This document shows, in pieces, positions 1-55,482 of a stretch of DNA of 64,000 nt. The position numbers and the translations under genes were made by a program. The notes under the pieces are model-generated. The model worked only from the letters and a program-made list of their open reading frames with translations, did no database searches and was not told the origin of the DNA. Every line of letters begins with the position of its first letter. Positions within the stretch are counted from its first letter, which is position 1. The stretch is from Amphiduros pacificus. Its lineage: Eukaryota > Annelida > Polychaeta > Phyllodocida > Hesionidae. The DNA lies in NCBI GenBank assembly GCA_949316495.1, contig OX439004.1, positions 46,486,447 to 46,550,446 on the forward strand. Direction: 5' to 3'.

Positions 1-580
1 GTAAATGTCAAACCTTTGTGACTGTATTGCACTGCTGAATTTAATGTGCCACGCTTTTAGCATTGCAAAGAATGCGGAGGACAAAAAACTGACCGTGCAC
101 AACTACACCTTGTGGTTGTCACGCATGACATATTTAGTATCTCCAGTTCATTGTTCATGAGATATGGCCTGCACAATCATACAAAAGGCAAGGTCACAGC
201 ATCAGGGTCAAAGATCAAATCTGTAAAAAACTGATATGGTGCTCGATGTACATTTAGTATTGATATATAATAAATATGATGTAATTTTTTTCTTGTTATT
301 TTAGTTTTTAATTTCCTCCAATAAATGGCTGCAGAAGTATGCTTCATACAAAATTTGTGACCTTGAGGTCACTGCACCAAGATTAATGGTGATATCACTA
401 AGGTTTGAAGGAATCTGAATCCTCACCTCTGTTTCTCTCTCTGCATGAAATTTGAAACATATTACTGATAGTTTTTAAGAAGATTTTTAAAGAAAATGTT
501 GACGGAAAGATGAAAGGACAGATATTTTCCCCACTCCTAAAGCTCTGCTACTTCAAAGAAAGCAGTGCTAAAAAGATAAT
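1..580 (+). repeat. Hairpin-element end (1-93) and dispersed repeat family R1 copy
   Basis: Bases 1-93 resemble the 3' end of the element at 45087-45443 (GCATTGCAAAGAATG motif). From about 92 the sequence matches other R1 copies: GTTCATGAGATATGGCCTGC, AAGGTCACAGCATC, the AATTTCCTCC block, and an end near CAGTGCTAAAA. Part of the intron after exon 11. Confidence 0.6.
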
Positions 581-663
581 CTGCAAATTTCACTTCTGAT
601 AAAAATAAATACAAATGTCTCACTATTTGATAGAAAGTTGAGGAGGGATAATAATGGACTCAC

Positions 664-44242
<43,579 letters not shown>

Positions 44243-44278
44243 TGTCAATTGCTCCTCTTTGTGTTGTACAATTCACAT
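44243..44278 (-). promoter_or_regulatory. 5' UTR segment with a splice acceptor upstream of the start codon
   Basis: On the minus strand TTTCATTGCAG ends at 44279, a good 3' splice site, followed by 36 bases that reach the ATG and contain an in-frame stop. This suggests the coding exon is preceded by an intron and a separate untranslated exon. The join to the candidate exon at 57722 is an inference. Confidence 0.5.
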
Positions 44279-45086
44279 CTGCAATGAAATAGTAACACTG
44301 TAACCATGGTAACAAGAACAAAAACATCTTTTTTTAATATGCTGTGTATTTCTGGCATTTGTTGTAAATATTTTGATTTTTTTTACTGGATATATCATAC
44401 ATTAATTAAGTATTTTTACATTTTTACATCTAATTTAAGAATAAACATTTTCAAATTGTCTACATTTCAAAACTCCTTTCAGAAAAATTGTCTGATTACA
44501 CTGAAATTCCTATTTGGCTACAAAATTTAAACATCTGGAATGTACAGAAAGTTTATCTACAATTTTAATAACAATCCGATGAACTTGTCATGTAATGACC
44601 TTTTGGAGGTTGTCATGTGGGTATATTGATATGGATTGTATTTAGCATGGAAACCTCCAATGAATCCTTTATTTTGTAATATATAGTGGATTATATATAT
44701 GTTGAGATTGACACTGAGATTGAGATTGACCCTTTGCAGAGAAACCTGTGTAAATCGGAGCTAAAATTCATATTTGTGCCCCAATAAAACACACATATTT
44801 ATGTTCTACAAAAAGGTAAATAAAAATGATATCAATAAAAATTAACTTCCCTTTTGGTCATTTTGTTGATTTGGTATATATGACAAGATATGTTTTTTTT
44901 CCATGCTTGGGCAACATAGAAATTATCTGATATGAATTATATTTCCAATGCAATGCAATAGCTCCAAGTGTTTTATAAATCACAAACTTGTGTCACACAT
45001 GTCTGATTATACATGTATGCATTTAAAATCACTCTTTGTAAGATTGTTCACTCAATATTTTGCTTGGATCTGTATTTCAACTCTAA
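44279..45086. other. Upstream spacer
   Basis: Very AT-rich, nothing recognised beyond the acceptor at its left end. Confidence 0.3.
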
Positions 45087-45443
45087 GTCCCCCACATATA
45101 CAGACGGTCGCCATGGCAATAAAAACCAACCAATCACTGCCATAACCTAATCTGATTGGAGAAAGGTCCCCAGGAGTGCATGTGTGCAATACCTAAGGTA
45201 AATGACAAACTGTTCTGGCTGTATCATGCACACAAGCCAAGTTGGCTACATGGTTGTCATGGCAATAACAGCCATTATCTACACAGATCTGAGGAAGGTC
45301 TCCAGGAGTGTAAATGTCAAACCATTGTGGCTGTTTTGTGCACACAAGTAATTTACCTTGGAAACATACATGGACGCATGCACGGACGCAGCTCAATTTA
45401 ATATCCCCCACTTTTCGCATTGCGAAGAATGTGGGGGACAATA
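45087..45443 (+). mobile_element. Small HINE-like element with 3' hairpin
   Basis: 5' end TCCCCCACATATACAG. Two diverged internal repeats (GGTCCCCAGGAGTG and GGTCTCCAGGAGTG; GCACACAAG twice). 3' end with CCCCCACTTTTCGCATTGCG folding on GAAGAATGTGGGGG. The 3' arm matches the 5' end inverted, the same layout as copies A and B but with a different sequence. A decayed 3' end of this family is at 1-93. Confidence 0.55.
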
Positions 45444-45844
45444 AAAGCATGGGTAATATTCTTTCACACACCTTCAAACATCACTTATTCTAGCATATCT
45501 TGTATGTTCTTGGCATATCCTGGGTTTATACCCAAATGCAAGCAAAGGCCTGAGCTGGCAGTTTTAGTAGACCACACCCAGTGCAAACTTCTTTTAGCAG
45601 CCAATAAGGATAGAGTCCGATGAAATGACTGAAATAATGTTGAAACTGATGTAAAAACCCAAAAGAGACAAACCGATATGTCAAACATATACATTACCAA
45701 AAGGATATTCTCAATAAATCCCAACCCCCAACCCCAAAAGAAAATTATAAATGATCTATTCTATAATTGCTTTTTAAAAAACATTTGAGGCAAAAGAACA
45801 TTGGGTATGAACGAGTACAGTTGTATTATTGTACGTGAGCATAT

Positions 45845-45975
45845 ACAAGAGCAAACCAATATCAAAGCTGTTTGGTAATTGAATGTTAATGTGAGGAAAA
45901 TATTTTCCACAATTTCATGCCATTTGTGGCAGAGGTAGGATGTGACTTTATCTCACCATGCAGAGTAATTCTGGT
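45845..45975 (+). repeat. Single copy of the repeat that founded the 49-bp array
   Basis: GGTAATTG...ATGCCATTTGTGGCAGAGG, then TAGGATGTGACTTTATCTCACCATGCAGAGTA. The last 45 bases match (inverted) the unit at 871-1892. Confidence 0.6.
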
Positions 45976-46127
45976 ACAGAGTTCATCTGATTGGTATATC
46001 ATTATAACCTAGAAATGCTATCCAAGTTCTTGAAAATGTGAAGTCGCAGATCACAGACAGATCTTTATAAATAGTCATGTCTTGCGGCCGATCCTGCATG
46101 CACCTTTTTATCATTGGCAGCAGTGAC

Positions 46128-46370
46128 TGATATGACAGAGAAGTCCAGTTTTGGACGCTAGATTACTAGATACAGAGAATTTATTTATCTAAATATAAAA
46201 ATTTGACTCATTCTCCTTGCCCAGAGTAGTAAGTGCATAATGCTTTGATTGATATGATAGAGAAGTCCAGTTTTGGACGCTAGATTACTAGATACAGAAA
46301 ATTTATTTATTTCGATATAAAAATTTGACTCATTCTCCTTGCCCAGAGTAGTAAGTGCATAATGCTTTGA
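46128..46370. repeat. 121-bp tandem duplication
   Basis: TGATATGACAGAGAAGTCCA to TAATGCTTTGAT occurs twice in a row with few differences (Tyr/His-level point changes such as ATCTAAAT to TTCGATAT). Confidence 0.9.
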
Positions 46371-48275
46371 TATTGCCAGTGTCAGTGTTAATGACAGCAC
46401 TCACCTGTTACATGATCCAATTCTACCTTTATATTTCTGACATAAGACATACGCATGAAGCCTTTGTCTTGCATTATTCAACACATCCTTGAATTTTTAA
46501 TGGAAAGATTTTTCTCGTAACTTTATTCGTCAAATTATCAGTTAATGTTTCTTCTCAAATTTGCAAATATTTAAGAATTTCAAACTTAGTCTAGCAGATT
46601 TTTGACATACAACTAATGTTCTTTTTACTTTAAAGCAATGGCATCAAAGGTAAATTCATCACACTTCTGACCAACCAGCCTCATTATGTGATACCTATTC
46701 ACTCAAATTACATCAGCATTTTCATGTCATTAACAAATGGATATCTCTATTGCCAACCAATTTGAAATTTAAAACAAAATGGAGTCCACAACATTTTTTT
46801 TCTTTAATATGGTTGCCATAAGGAACGGTACTCCTGAAGTTCTGACCTTCCCAGAAATCATTGTATTCTCAGATTTGATTTATTTGAACATTCACTAAAA
46901 AGGTGCATCAAATGGAATGGATTATTTGTTACAAGCCCATCTGCCTCTTTTTACTGATGTGACTAAGCTAAATAGATCTTCTCTATCATATCAGTCCCTG
47001 CCATAAAGGTATACAGGTGCACACAGAATCGAACGAAAGTCATCAGTATTCATAAAATCTGGCTGTGAACTGATTGGTGAAGAATACATGCTAACTGAAA
47101 TAGATTCTGTTTTATTCTGACAGCAATACTGATTGGTCAGTTTGTGTCAGACACCTGGTTACAATTTATGACCCAATGTTGGTTAATTCAGATTTGATTA
47201 TATTTTTGTGAGCAAGGCAAGTATTTATAACTTGGGGAATTCCAAATTCTGAATGGTATTCAATGTAGGGCAATGACTGCAGAGGTAGTAATTGAATGCT
47301 ATCTCTGTAATGCAGAGTAGAATTTATATGCATAAACGTACCAAATAGATATTCACAACTTACTTATGATTGGCAGGTGTTTTCTTCATTATACTGGATA
47401 AATCAATTGAAAACATTCACCTTTCCCACCTGTCTCAAATTCTAATGATATTATTTGAGGTGGCAGCTGCCTACCATTGGAGTCCTCATGTTTTGCCACT
47501 GTTAGCAAGTTAATCTCTGATCCTACAAGTAGAGCCCATCCTCCAACACAATGATAAACATCTATGTCAAACTGCAAGCCTGTAGGAATATAATACATGA
47601 GACCAAAAGTAGCATCATGTTATCAAATGTCAATTGACCATCATGATGTGGTGAAGATTTCTACTGAGTGGGTAATAATGTTTATACAAGTACTTGAGAG
47701 TGATTGGCACAGCCCATGAGACTTGTATATCATCATTCATGTAATATATAATCAATGACAATCAATAAATTTTTATACTCATGAGACAACTAACCATGTT
47801 CACTGATATCTAACACTGAATTGCAATAAAAAATAATAGTAATAATAATGCAATAATATTGACAGTTTATTTAACTTACATTGTCAGGTTCATTGAAGAC
47901 ATACATCTAACATGGACCCATGGAGAGACAGCATTGTTAACATTCAAAGAACACGTAAACAGCTGTCATCCCACTCTTAAATGCACCTGCACTGCTTTCA
48001 CTAACAACCCTAAACAGCAAATACTGGGTGGTCCATACAGCCAACAATTCAGACTTAGCTGAATCTGTGTTATCAAGACTGATTTGGAGTCAGGAACAGG
48101 AAAAATGATTACCAATTATGGTAAATGAGGCTCTCTCTCAACCTTACTGAGAGAAACCCTTGAAAACGACCTGTTACATCAGTCCCCAATAATTGGGAAC
48201 AAAACCATCTTGGACATAGACCCCAAACTGGGCATCTTAAATGATCTACTTGTGCAATCTCACTTCAGCTTTGCT
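46371..48275. other. Upstream spacer, partly dispersed repeat
   Basis: 47030-47290 parallels 55740-55860 and, inverted, 3590-3870 (AAAATCTGGCTGTGAACTGATTG). Small frames such as 47389-47598 are unrecognised. Confidence 0.3.
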
Positions 48276-48400
48276 ACTCTGCATGGCGAGGTAGAGTCAC
48301 ATACTACCTCAACCACAAATATCATGAAATGCGGAAAACTTTTTCCCTACATTAGCACACAATTACCATGATACAGCTCTGCAATTGGTTGGATCTTTTA
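48276..48400 (-). repeat. Inverted single copy of the founder repeat
   Basis: CTCTGCATGGCGAGGTAGAG, TCACATACTACCTC, then CACAAATATCATGAAATGCGG, TACCATGATACAGCTCTGCA: the same family as 45845-45975 and 58390-58520. Confidence 0.6.
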
Positions 48401-49406
48401 CATGCTCATGCACAATGATGTGTATATTTGGAAATATATGGTTGCAAAAGCATATCCAAGATATATCAGTTTATTTGTTTGTTTGTGTGTGATTTTACAT
48501 CAGATTAAAAATTATTTTAGTCATTTATAATAAGATACTGTGACATCCATATTATGGCAACAGAATGGTATCTTAGAATTCACTCTACAGAATACAAATT
48601 GTTCTACTGGCCAGACAAATCGCTGATAACAGCCCAGTCCAGCTAAAAACCACCAGGCGGTGGTAAGTCAACTGAGATCTCATATTTTTTTTCAGTCTAT
48701 TTTATTTTATTTCACTAACATATTCCAATTTCAAATAACACTTGTCTGAACAAAAATACCAGTCACACAGAATGAGGCTACGTCACAGTTTGCTGGTATA
48801 CACGATTTTGGCTGCTAACTGCCAAGTAGCTGTGTCTTGACATATTTCAAACGTACCAAACACAATCTCCTTGTTGTAACAAACTGCAGTTTTTCACAAG
48901 GTGAAAATTACATCCACTGTGGAAATAACTTAATTACTGTGAAAATTACTTTAACGATCACTGTTTTCAAAACAATGTGTCCACTCAATATATGAGCACG
49001 AAAACTGTGTCCATGAAAAGTGTTACGAATCAGGTGAACATTGTGTCACTGGTGAGGGAGGAAAATTACCAGTTGATTCTAAACCTCTATTTATTCATGT
49101 ATGAACAGGAATAAATAAGGTCACGCATGTCTGTCATGTAAAATCATCTGGTTACATGTGTACATGGTTATTTAGCATAAATCCTATAATTATGTGTATT
49201 AAAAATAACAGATACAAATAAATATAATGACATACTGAAGTTTAATATAGAGTAATAAGATAGGTTGCAATATGACATAGAAGATGCATGAACTTTTTGA
49301 CCTCAAATGAGGCTCAAAGTGGGTTAACACTAATTGATGTCATTCTCGCACTATTCCAAATGAACATTTTGCCATACTCTAATAATTATGTCCTTTTACC
49401 TCTCAG
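48401..49406. other. Upstream spacer
   Basis: AT-rich, nothing recognised. Confidence 0.3.
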
Positions 49407-49635
49407 TGCCTTTATTACATTCCATATAAAATTGCAGCAAGAAAGAAGTGTGCTTTCAAATGGGCGCATTTATCTAAATCCTTGTTTAAATGGGCATTAC
49501 AGACATTTCATGGACCTTTTCCACAAAATATATTTATTACAAATTAATGATTTTTATACTTATTTTCAAAATCTTGCGCTCTTTTAAAAGCACACTTCTT
49601 TCTTGGTGCAATTTATATGGAATGTTATAAAGGCA
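49407..49635. mobile_element. MITE-like element with about 48-bp terminal inverted repeats
   Basis: The left end TGCCTTTATTACATTCCATA, then AAATTGCAGCAAGAAAGAAG TGTGCTTT, is matched inverted at 49587-49635 with about three mismatches. The interior is 130 bp without coding capacity. The target duplication cannot be decided by eye. Confidence 0.7.
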
Positions 49636-49680
49636 ATATATATATAATGACCACCTGGATCATGATAATGATACATTTTG

Positions 49681-49742
49681 TCATGTCATTAATATGTACA
49701 TGTGTTTATATACACACACACATGTACATATTAATGACATGA
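49681..49742. repeat. Perfect 25-bp inverted repeat with 12-base loop
   Basis: TCATGTCATTAATATGTACA TGTGT pairs base for base with 49718-49742. Confidence 0.95.
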
Positions 49743-50255
49743 TCATATAATACAATCTATGTTAAATGTTAAAGATTGTGTTACATTACCTATCCAGCTC
49801 ATCCAGATTAGTAAACTCATGATGTACACCATGGATGTATCTGATTCCTAATATCCAGTTTGATCTTAAATTTGTTCATGGAGTAAATATGATAAAACTT
49901 ATAAATGTGGCTTTTTAATCTGGCGGAAGTAATATGAAGACAAAGAGGCGTCACCATGACAATGAATGGTCCAGTATGCCCACATAATATTGTCATCTTC
50001 ATGTTATTTGTATTATGGATCCATTTTGTTACAATTTAGGTCATGTGTGGACCGATAGAACCCAGTCACTGGGATTTAATGCCCTACTCTTTAAAGCATT
50101 TAACCCCTTGGGGTGATAGCTCTGCTGATTTAACTGAAAACACATGAACTGTGTAACTAGCAAACAGGTTATGGTTTTCTGCTTGTCCCTTACCAATCAA
50201 TATTTCTATGGTATAATTATGCGGCCTATGGGGGATACTAGTACTAAGTAGTAAG

Positions 50256-50339
50256 AAAATCACAATTGGCATATCAAACTTTGATATGCCAATTGTGATT
50301 TTCAAAGATATAGATATCTTTGATAATCAAAGATATCTA
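50256..50339. repeat. Two adjacent perfect hairpins
   Basis: Hairpin 1: 23-bp arms 50256-50278 and 50280-50302 (core CACAATTGGCATATCAAA), one-base centre. Hairpin 2: 14-bp arms 50311-50324 and 50326-50339 (TAGATATCTTTGAT), one-base centre. Confidence 0.95.
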
Positions 50340-50559
50340 CAGTTGTCATGTTATCCGTCAGGATCCTCTGCCAAACCTACCATAGTCTCATTTAAAAAAT
50401 ATTTTGCATTTCTGCACACAAGTATGATGTTCCTCCTGTAAGTGGTTGCTGAGATGTGCTCTACACAAAATGTGTGACATTGAGGTCAATGGGTGCAGAC
50501 GCAAAAAACATTGATAGTGCACAGCTCAGTGTTTGTTAAACTTCTGCAGGCCAGTCCAG

Positions 50560-51090
50560 TCGTTTTTTCACCCATTTATAAGATATGCATATGCTTCAGA
50601 ATTTAATTTCTCTGGTCACCTACCTTATATTTGTTATTATAAAATCACAATGAGAATAGGGTTTCAGTCCAATCAGACTCAGTGACAATTGGCTCAAGCA
50701 TTGAAATATTTGAAGTTGAAGATAAATTTCTGACATTGGCTGGCTGAATGTCGGACATACCAGTATTGTCTGATGTGGGTCAAAAACATTTGGTGAACAC
50801 TGACTACTACACCATGTGGTTGCCATGCATGCCCAATATTTAGTACTCCTGTTCATTGTTCATGAGATATGGCATGCACAATAATACAAAGGTCAAGGTC
50901 ACAGCATCAAGGTCAAGGTCAAATCTGTAAAAAAATGTATATGGTGCTGAACATAGTGTTGATATATATAGATATAAACTACTTTTCTTTTTACTTTTAA
51001 TGGTTGAGATGTTGCATGCACAAATTTTGAATTCAAGGTCAATATGTCAAGGTCAAAAGTCACATGACTAAAATGAATGACAAGGTACAG
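50560..51090 (+). repeat. Dispersed repeat family R1 copy
   Basis: ACCCATTTATAAGATAT, TGACAATTGGCTCAAG, GATGTGGGTCAAAAACA, TTCATGAGATATGGCATGCA, AAGGTCAAGGTCACAGCATC; parallels 28737-29330 and 92-240. Confidence 0.65.
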
Positions 51091-51205
51091 TTAATGTGAC
51101 TACACTCTAGCTTCATGAGGCAAGGAGCAGTCAGATTTCCCTTGTGTAATGTGATTACACTCTAGCTTGATTAATCATAGAGCAGTCAGATTTCCCTTGT
51201 GAACT
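51091..51205. repeat. About 57-bp tandem duplication
   Basis: ACACTCTAGCTTCATGAGGC ... CAGTCAGATTTCCCTTGTG occurs twice in succession with small differences. Confidence 0.8.
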
Positions 51206-51489
51206 ACACTGCAGCCTTGTAGCTCGGAGTGTCCCTGTGTCAAGTGTACCTGTATCAAGTGACCCTATCATATCTGGCAGAGCTGCGTGCGTGTCATACA
51301 AATTTATGTGCATCAAGTGCTCACCGATTAACGCTGATAGAACTTAGAATTATTTAGGTGATTGCATGCAATACTGACTTGTCCTGTCATGGTCATCTTG
51401 GTTATGATTATGAAACATATAAAATAGTATAAATTTCAAGAAAATTGAAGCAGTATTAATGGCTGATATACTAAATACTACATTTTTTC

Positions 51490-51620
51490 TAAGGATAATA
51501 GGATGTGTGTTACAATAAAGAGCATTGTATGTATGGTTTTAGAGTGACTGGTCTCTCAGTGGGGGTTACTTTTCCCAATCAAAATTTACAAGTATATTGA
51601 TCATGATTTTGAGACAAATA
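51490..51620 (+). repeat. Fragment of the intron 5 inverted-repeat family
   Basis: TCTAAGGATAATAGGATGTG, AATAAAGAGCATTGTATGTA, GAGACAAATATCTATCAA match 10574-10705 in the same orientation. Confidence 0.7.
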
Positions 51621-51654
51621 TCTATCAATTTTTTAACTGAGCACTAAAAATATT

Positions 51655-52067
51655 GTGTTTTTTTACATTGCTGTAACATTAACCCATGCTTTTGTTACAT
51701 CTACTCTAGATTACAGAAATGGTCTTCTTGCTGGTCTTCCACAATCAGCAATTAAGAAGTTGCAATAGCTGCAGAACTCTGCAGCACGTGTGGTAGGAAA
51801 GATCAGGAAATTTGACCATATATCAGAGAGATTGAAGGAATTACACTGGCTCCCTGTGCATGCTAGAATTGACTTCAAAATTCTCCTTATGACCTGGAAG
51901 GCCATAAATGGTAAGGCACCTCCTTACTTGTGTGATCTACTGCTCGTTAAATAGAGTGAAAAGTGTCTGAGATCTAACGATGGTACTTTTACTATGAACA
52001 GACTAGTCTGGTATCAGCGCTATATAAATTGTTTTATTATTATTATTATTATTATTAATATTACTAA

Positions 52068-52151
<84 letters not shown>

Positions 52152-52180
52152 CATTATTATCATTATCATTATTATTATAA
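51655..52180 (+). mobile_element. 3' part of a CR1/L2-type LINE with TTA tail
   Basis: Plus-strand peptides FVTSTLDYRNGLLAGLPQSA, LQNSAARVVGKIRKFDHISE and LKELHWLPVHARIDFKILLM are the C-terminal reverse-transcriptase region of CR1/L2-like elements. An in-frame stop follows IKKLQ. The element ends GGTATCAGCGCTATATAAAT and (TTA)n at 52029-52177. 5'-truncated, as usual for LINEs. Confidence 0.85.
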
Positions 52181-52660
52181 TTATTGTCAATCAAAATTGT
52201 GCTTTTATATTGTCAATCAAAATACCGTAAATGGATATGAATAGATTAGATAAGAATAGCTTATACAAGAATGGATTAGATAAGAATAGATTAAAACAGA
52301 AAAAGTGCTTATCATGCCAAATCAATTTTTTTTAAATGAGTAAGATTAGAATATAAAATACTTATGACACAAATAATTTTTTTTTTTTTTTTGAGTACAA
52401 TTTTCTTGATAAAACCTTTTCTTGATAAAATATTATGTTTGTGAAAATAATATTGTAAAAATCAAGTGAAAGAATAAGATACGACATAAAGTGTTCTTTT
52501 ATGGAAATGCACCTCATTTATGGTAGTGGAAGAGCAAGTTGGGTTACCTGAAACAAAGGTGTTATTTTATTTGGCCTTATGTATACTTTTTTCTGGGGAA
52601 GATATTTTATGATTTTATAAATTTCAACCAATGATTTATGATTGTAACAATGACAATTGT
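52181..52660. other. Upstream spacer
   Basis: AT-rich with two T/A homopolymer runs; nothing recognised. Confidence 0.3.
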
Positions 52661-52880
52661 GTGAATAATTCTGATCAATACTACTTCATATGTGTATAAA
52701 TAAAACAAAACAAAAATTGCAGAAAGTTGCTAGGGTATCTAATTACTACAAATAGATCTATATTTAGAATTGTGAATAATTCTGATCACTACTACTTCAT
52801 GGGTGTATAAATATAACCGAAAATAATTGCAGAAAGTTGCTAGGGTATCTAATTACTATAAATAGATCTATACTTAGAGC
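52661..52880. repeat. About 110-bp tandem duplication
   Basis: GTGAATAATTCTGATCAATA ... GCAGAAAGTTGCTAGGGTAT, CTAATTACTACAAATAGATC occurs twice; the copies differ by a few bases and a short indel. Confidence 0.9.
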
Positions 52881-53439
52881 ATCGCAACAATTATCAACAA
52901 AACATACCGGTATATATTAACAAAGATTCAAAGAATGAGTAGCTTTAAACCTCACTGATTAGTTTCTGCTTGTGCCAGCCATGTGTGAGATTACAAATTG
53001 CTTACTCATTCTGAAGCTAGAATAATTGCCTATCACCTCGTATGTACAGTACAAAATCACGATAACAAGACAACACTGAATGCCCTGTTTGCCAAACTAA
53101 TGAGAGGTCTTCATGTCTGCCATTTGTACATCAGTTTAATTATGATCACCATGACATCAACAATTAAATGATTACTATCTATACACTTGCCACACAGGAT
53201 TTGTCAGCTTTGTATGGAAACCATATCAATGAAATGTGAAGAGGAAAACTGTGAAGTATTAAGTCTATAGATATTGATGGAAAAGGTAAAATGTAAATTC
53301 ATAAAATAACTTAATGTAATGTATAACATCTCCCTATTAAATTATGGCCATGCTAAATTATGACCTTTTCTGTTTTATTCATTTTTATTTTTACCTGAAG
53401 ACATTTGCCATTAGAATACCAGTAGATCTATAAATTTCA
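52881..53439. other. Upstream spacer
   Basis: Nothing recognised. Confidence 0.3.
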
Positions 53440-53511
53440 CAACATGAAACAATTAAGAGAAGCTGATTTTGTTAATTAACAAAATCAGCTTCTCTTAATT
53501 GTTTCATGTTG
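53440..53511. repeat. 72-bp perfect palindrome without spacer
   Basis: The left half CAACATGAAACAATTAAGAG, AAGCTGATTTTGTTAA is followed directly by its exact reverse complement; the centre is GTTAATTAAC. Confidence 0.97.
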
Positions 53512-54696
53512 CATTACAGTAGGGATGCAAAAATGAAGATAAAAAGCAATTCATTCATTCATGTTAACATGCATATGTTGTCATCTTTTAACCAGGAAAC
53601 AGACCTCAAAACATAAAGTCAGTATTGCTCGGTTTCAGGGGTGTTTTTGTGGCTTGTCTCGATTGGCTTGCAATTAATTACCGGTACCTTGCCTTAATTT
53701 CAACTGCTTGGCATGTGTCTGGGTGGAGGCCTAACAGATATCTTCTCTGAATTTTGCCTTGGTCTCCCACTTGTAAATCAGTTAGTCACTCAGGACTGAC
53801 ATTAGTATTCCATTCAATAACAAATGCTGATAGTCCAAGATGCTGATCATTGTTTTTTTGTAATGTCTAAGAATACTTTCTGGAAATTGCTTCATAATTC
53901 ATTTAAATCCTTTCCCAGAGTAGACAAAAGAAGATGATACTTTCGATGAATTAAATTCAATGTTACCTAGATTGAATTGTATCTTTAGGAGAAGATCATT
54001 TGAAGTTAATGGACAGAATCACAGAAATAAAACAGAAACTTAAATAAGCTGTGACACTGCAGAAATGATTTATCTATCTCACATAAACTTTGTACACTAT
54101 TTTGAGGGATTTTGTGTGTGTGTGTCTATCAGATATTTAACAAAAACGTATGGCGTCATATCTCTTTATGTGCTTCATCTTTTAACAAACCAAAGCTAAT
54201 ACATAACATGTTGTGTACATGACATGTTTTATAATGGATATTTTTGATAGATTGAGATGCCACATTCTTAACGAAATACAGAAATAATGCTTATTTCTAT
54301 TCAATCCATGTGTAACATAGGAAGGGCAGGATGATGGTCATCATTTGATGAACAAAACAAGGAAGGGCAATGCTATTCAACTTTTAGTTGCAACCAATAA
54401 AAAAAACCATTTTATTTATTTACATGTATTTAAGTATGTTGACTGACCAATCAGGCAGTTTCATGTCCTTTTCCACAGCAACTGTGTGAGCTGATGGCCT
54501 AAGCATCTGAACCTCCCAATCAGTGAACATTCCATCTTCCAAGGAGGAAGATTTTGTTGTCAAATGTCATATATATATATGAGCATTGTCTATTGCATGA
54601 CCGCACACCAGCCAGTATGCAGGAGGACCTGTAGCAAGGCTGAAATGCTTCTTAAGATAATTCCGTAACCAGTTAATTAGACATAATTAACCTATC
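53512..54696. other. Upstream spacer
   Basis: 53840-53950 has a diverged piece of the intron 9 dispersed family. Otherwise nothing recognised. Confidence 0.3.
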
Positions 54697-55482
54697 TATA
54701 ACTATGAGCTGTAACCTATCCATAACTATGAGCTGTAACCTATCCATAACTATGAGCTGTAACCTATCCATAACTATGAGCTGTAACCTATCCATAACTA
54801 TGAGCTGTAACCTATCCATAACTATGAGCTGTAACCTATCCATAACTATGAGCTGTAACCTATCCATAACTGTGAGCTGTAACCTATACATAACTATGAG
54901 CTGTAACCTATCCATAACTATGAGCTGTAACCTATCCATAACTATGAGCTGTAACCTTTCCATAACTATGAGCTGTAACCTATCCATAACTATGAGCTGT
55001 AACCTATCCATAACTATGAGCTGTAACCTATCCATAACTATGAGCTGTAACCTATCCATAACTATGAGCTGTAACCTATCCATAACTATGAGCTGTAACC
55101 TATCCATAACTATGAGCTGTAACCTATACATAACTATGAGCTGTAACTTATCCATAACTATGAGCTGTAACCTATCCATAACTATGAGCTGTAACCTATC
55201 CATAACTATGAGCTGTAACCTATACACAACTATGAGCTGTAACCTATCCATAACTATGAGCTGTAACCTTTCCATAACTATGAACTGTAACCTATCCATA
55301 ACTATGAGCTGTAACCTATCTACAACTATGAGCTGTAACCTATCCATAACTATGAGCTGTAACCTATCCATAACTATGAGCTGTAACTTATCCATAACTA
55401 TGAGCTGTAACCTATCCATAACTATGAGCTGTAACCTACCCATAACTATGAGCTGTAACCTATCCATAACTATGAGCTGTAA
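54697..55482. repeat. 24-bp satellite array, about 33 copies
   Basis: Unit TATCCATAACTATGAGCTGT plus AACC. At 8 codons per unit, both strands stay open (275 and 278 codons); not genes. Very homogeneous, with only scattered point changes. Confidence 0.97.

Noticed and set aside
51994-52230. Poly-Ile and poly-Asn frames
   Set aside because: Translation of the TTA tail of the LINE.
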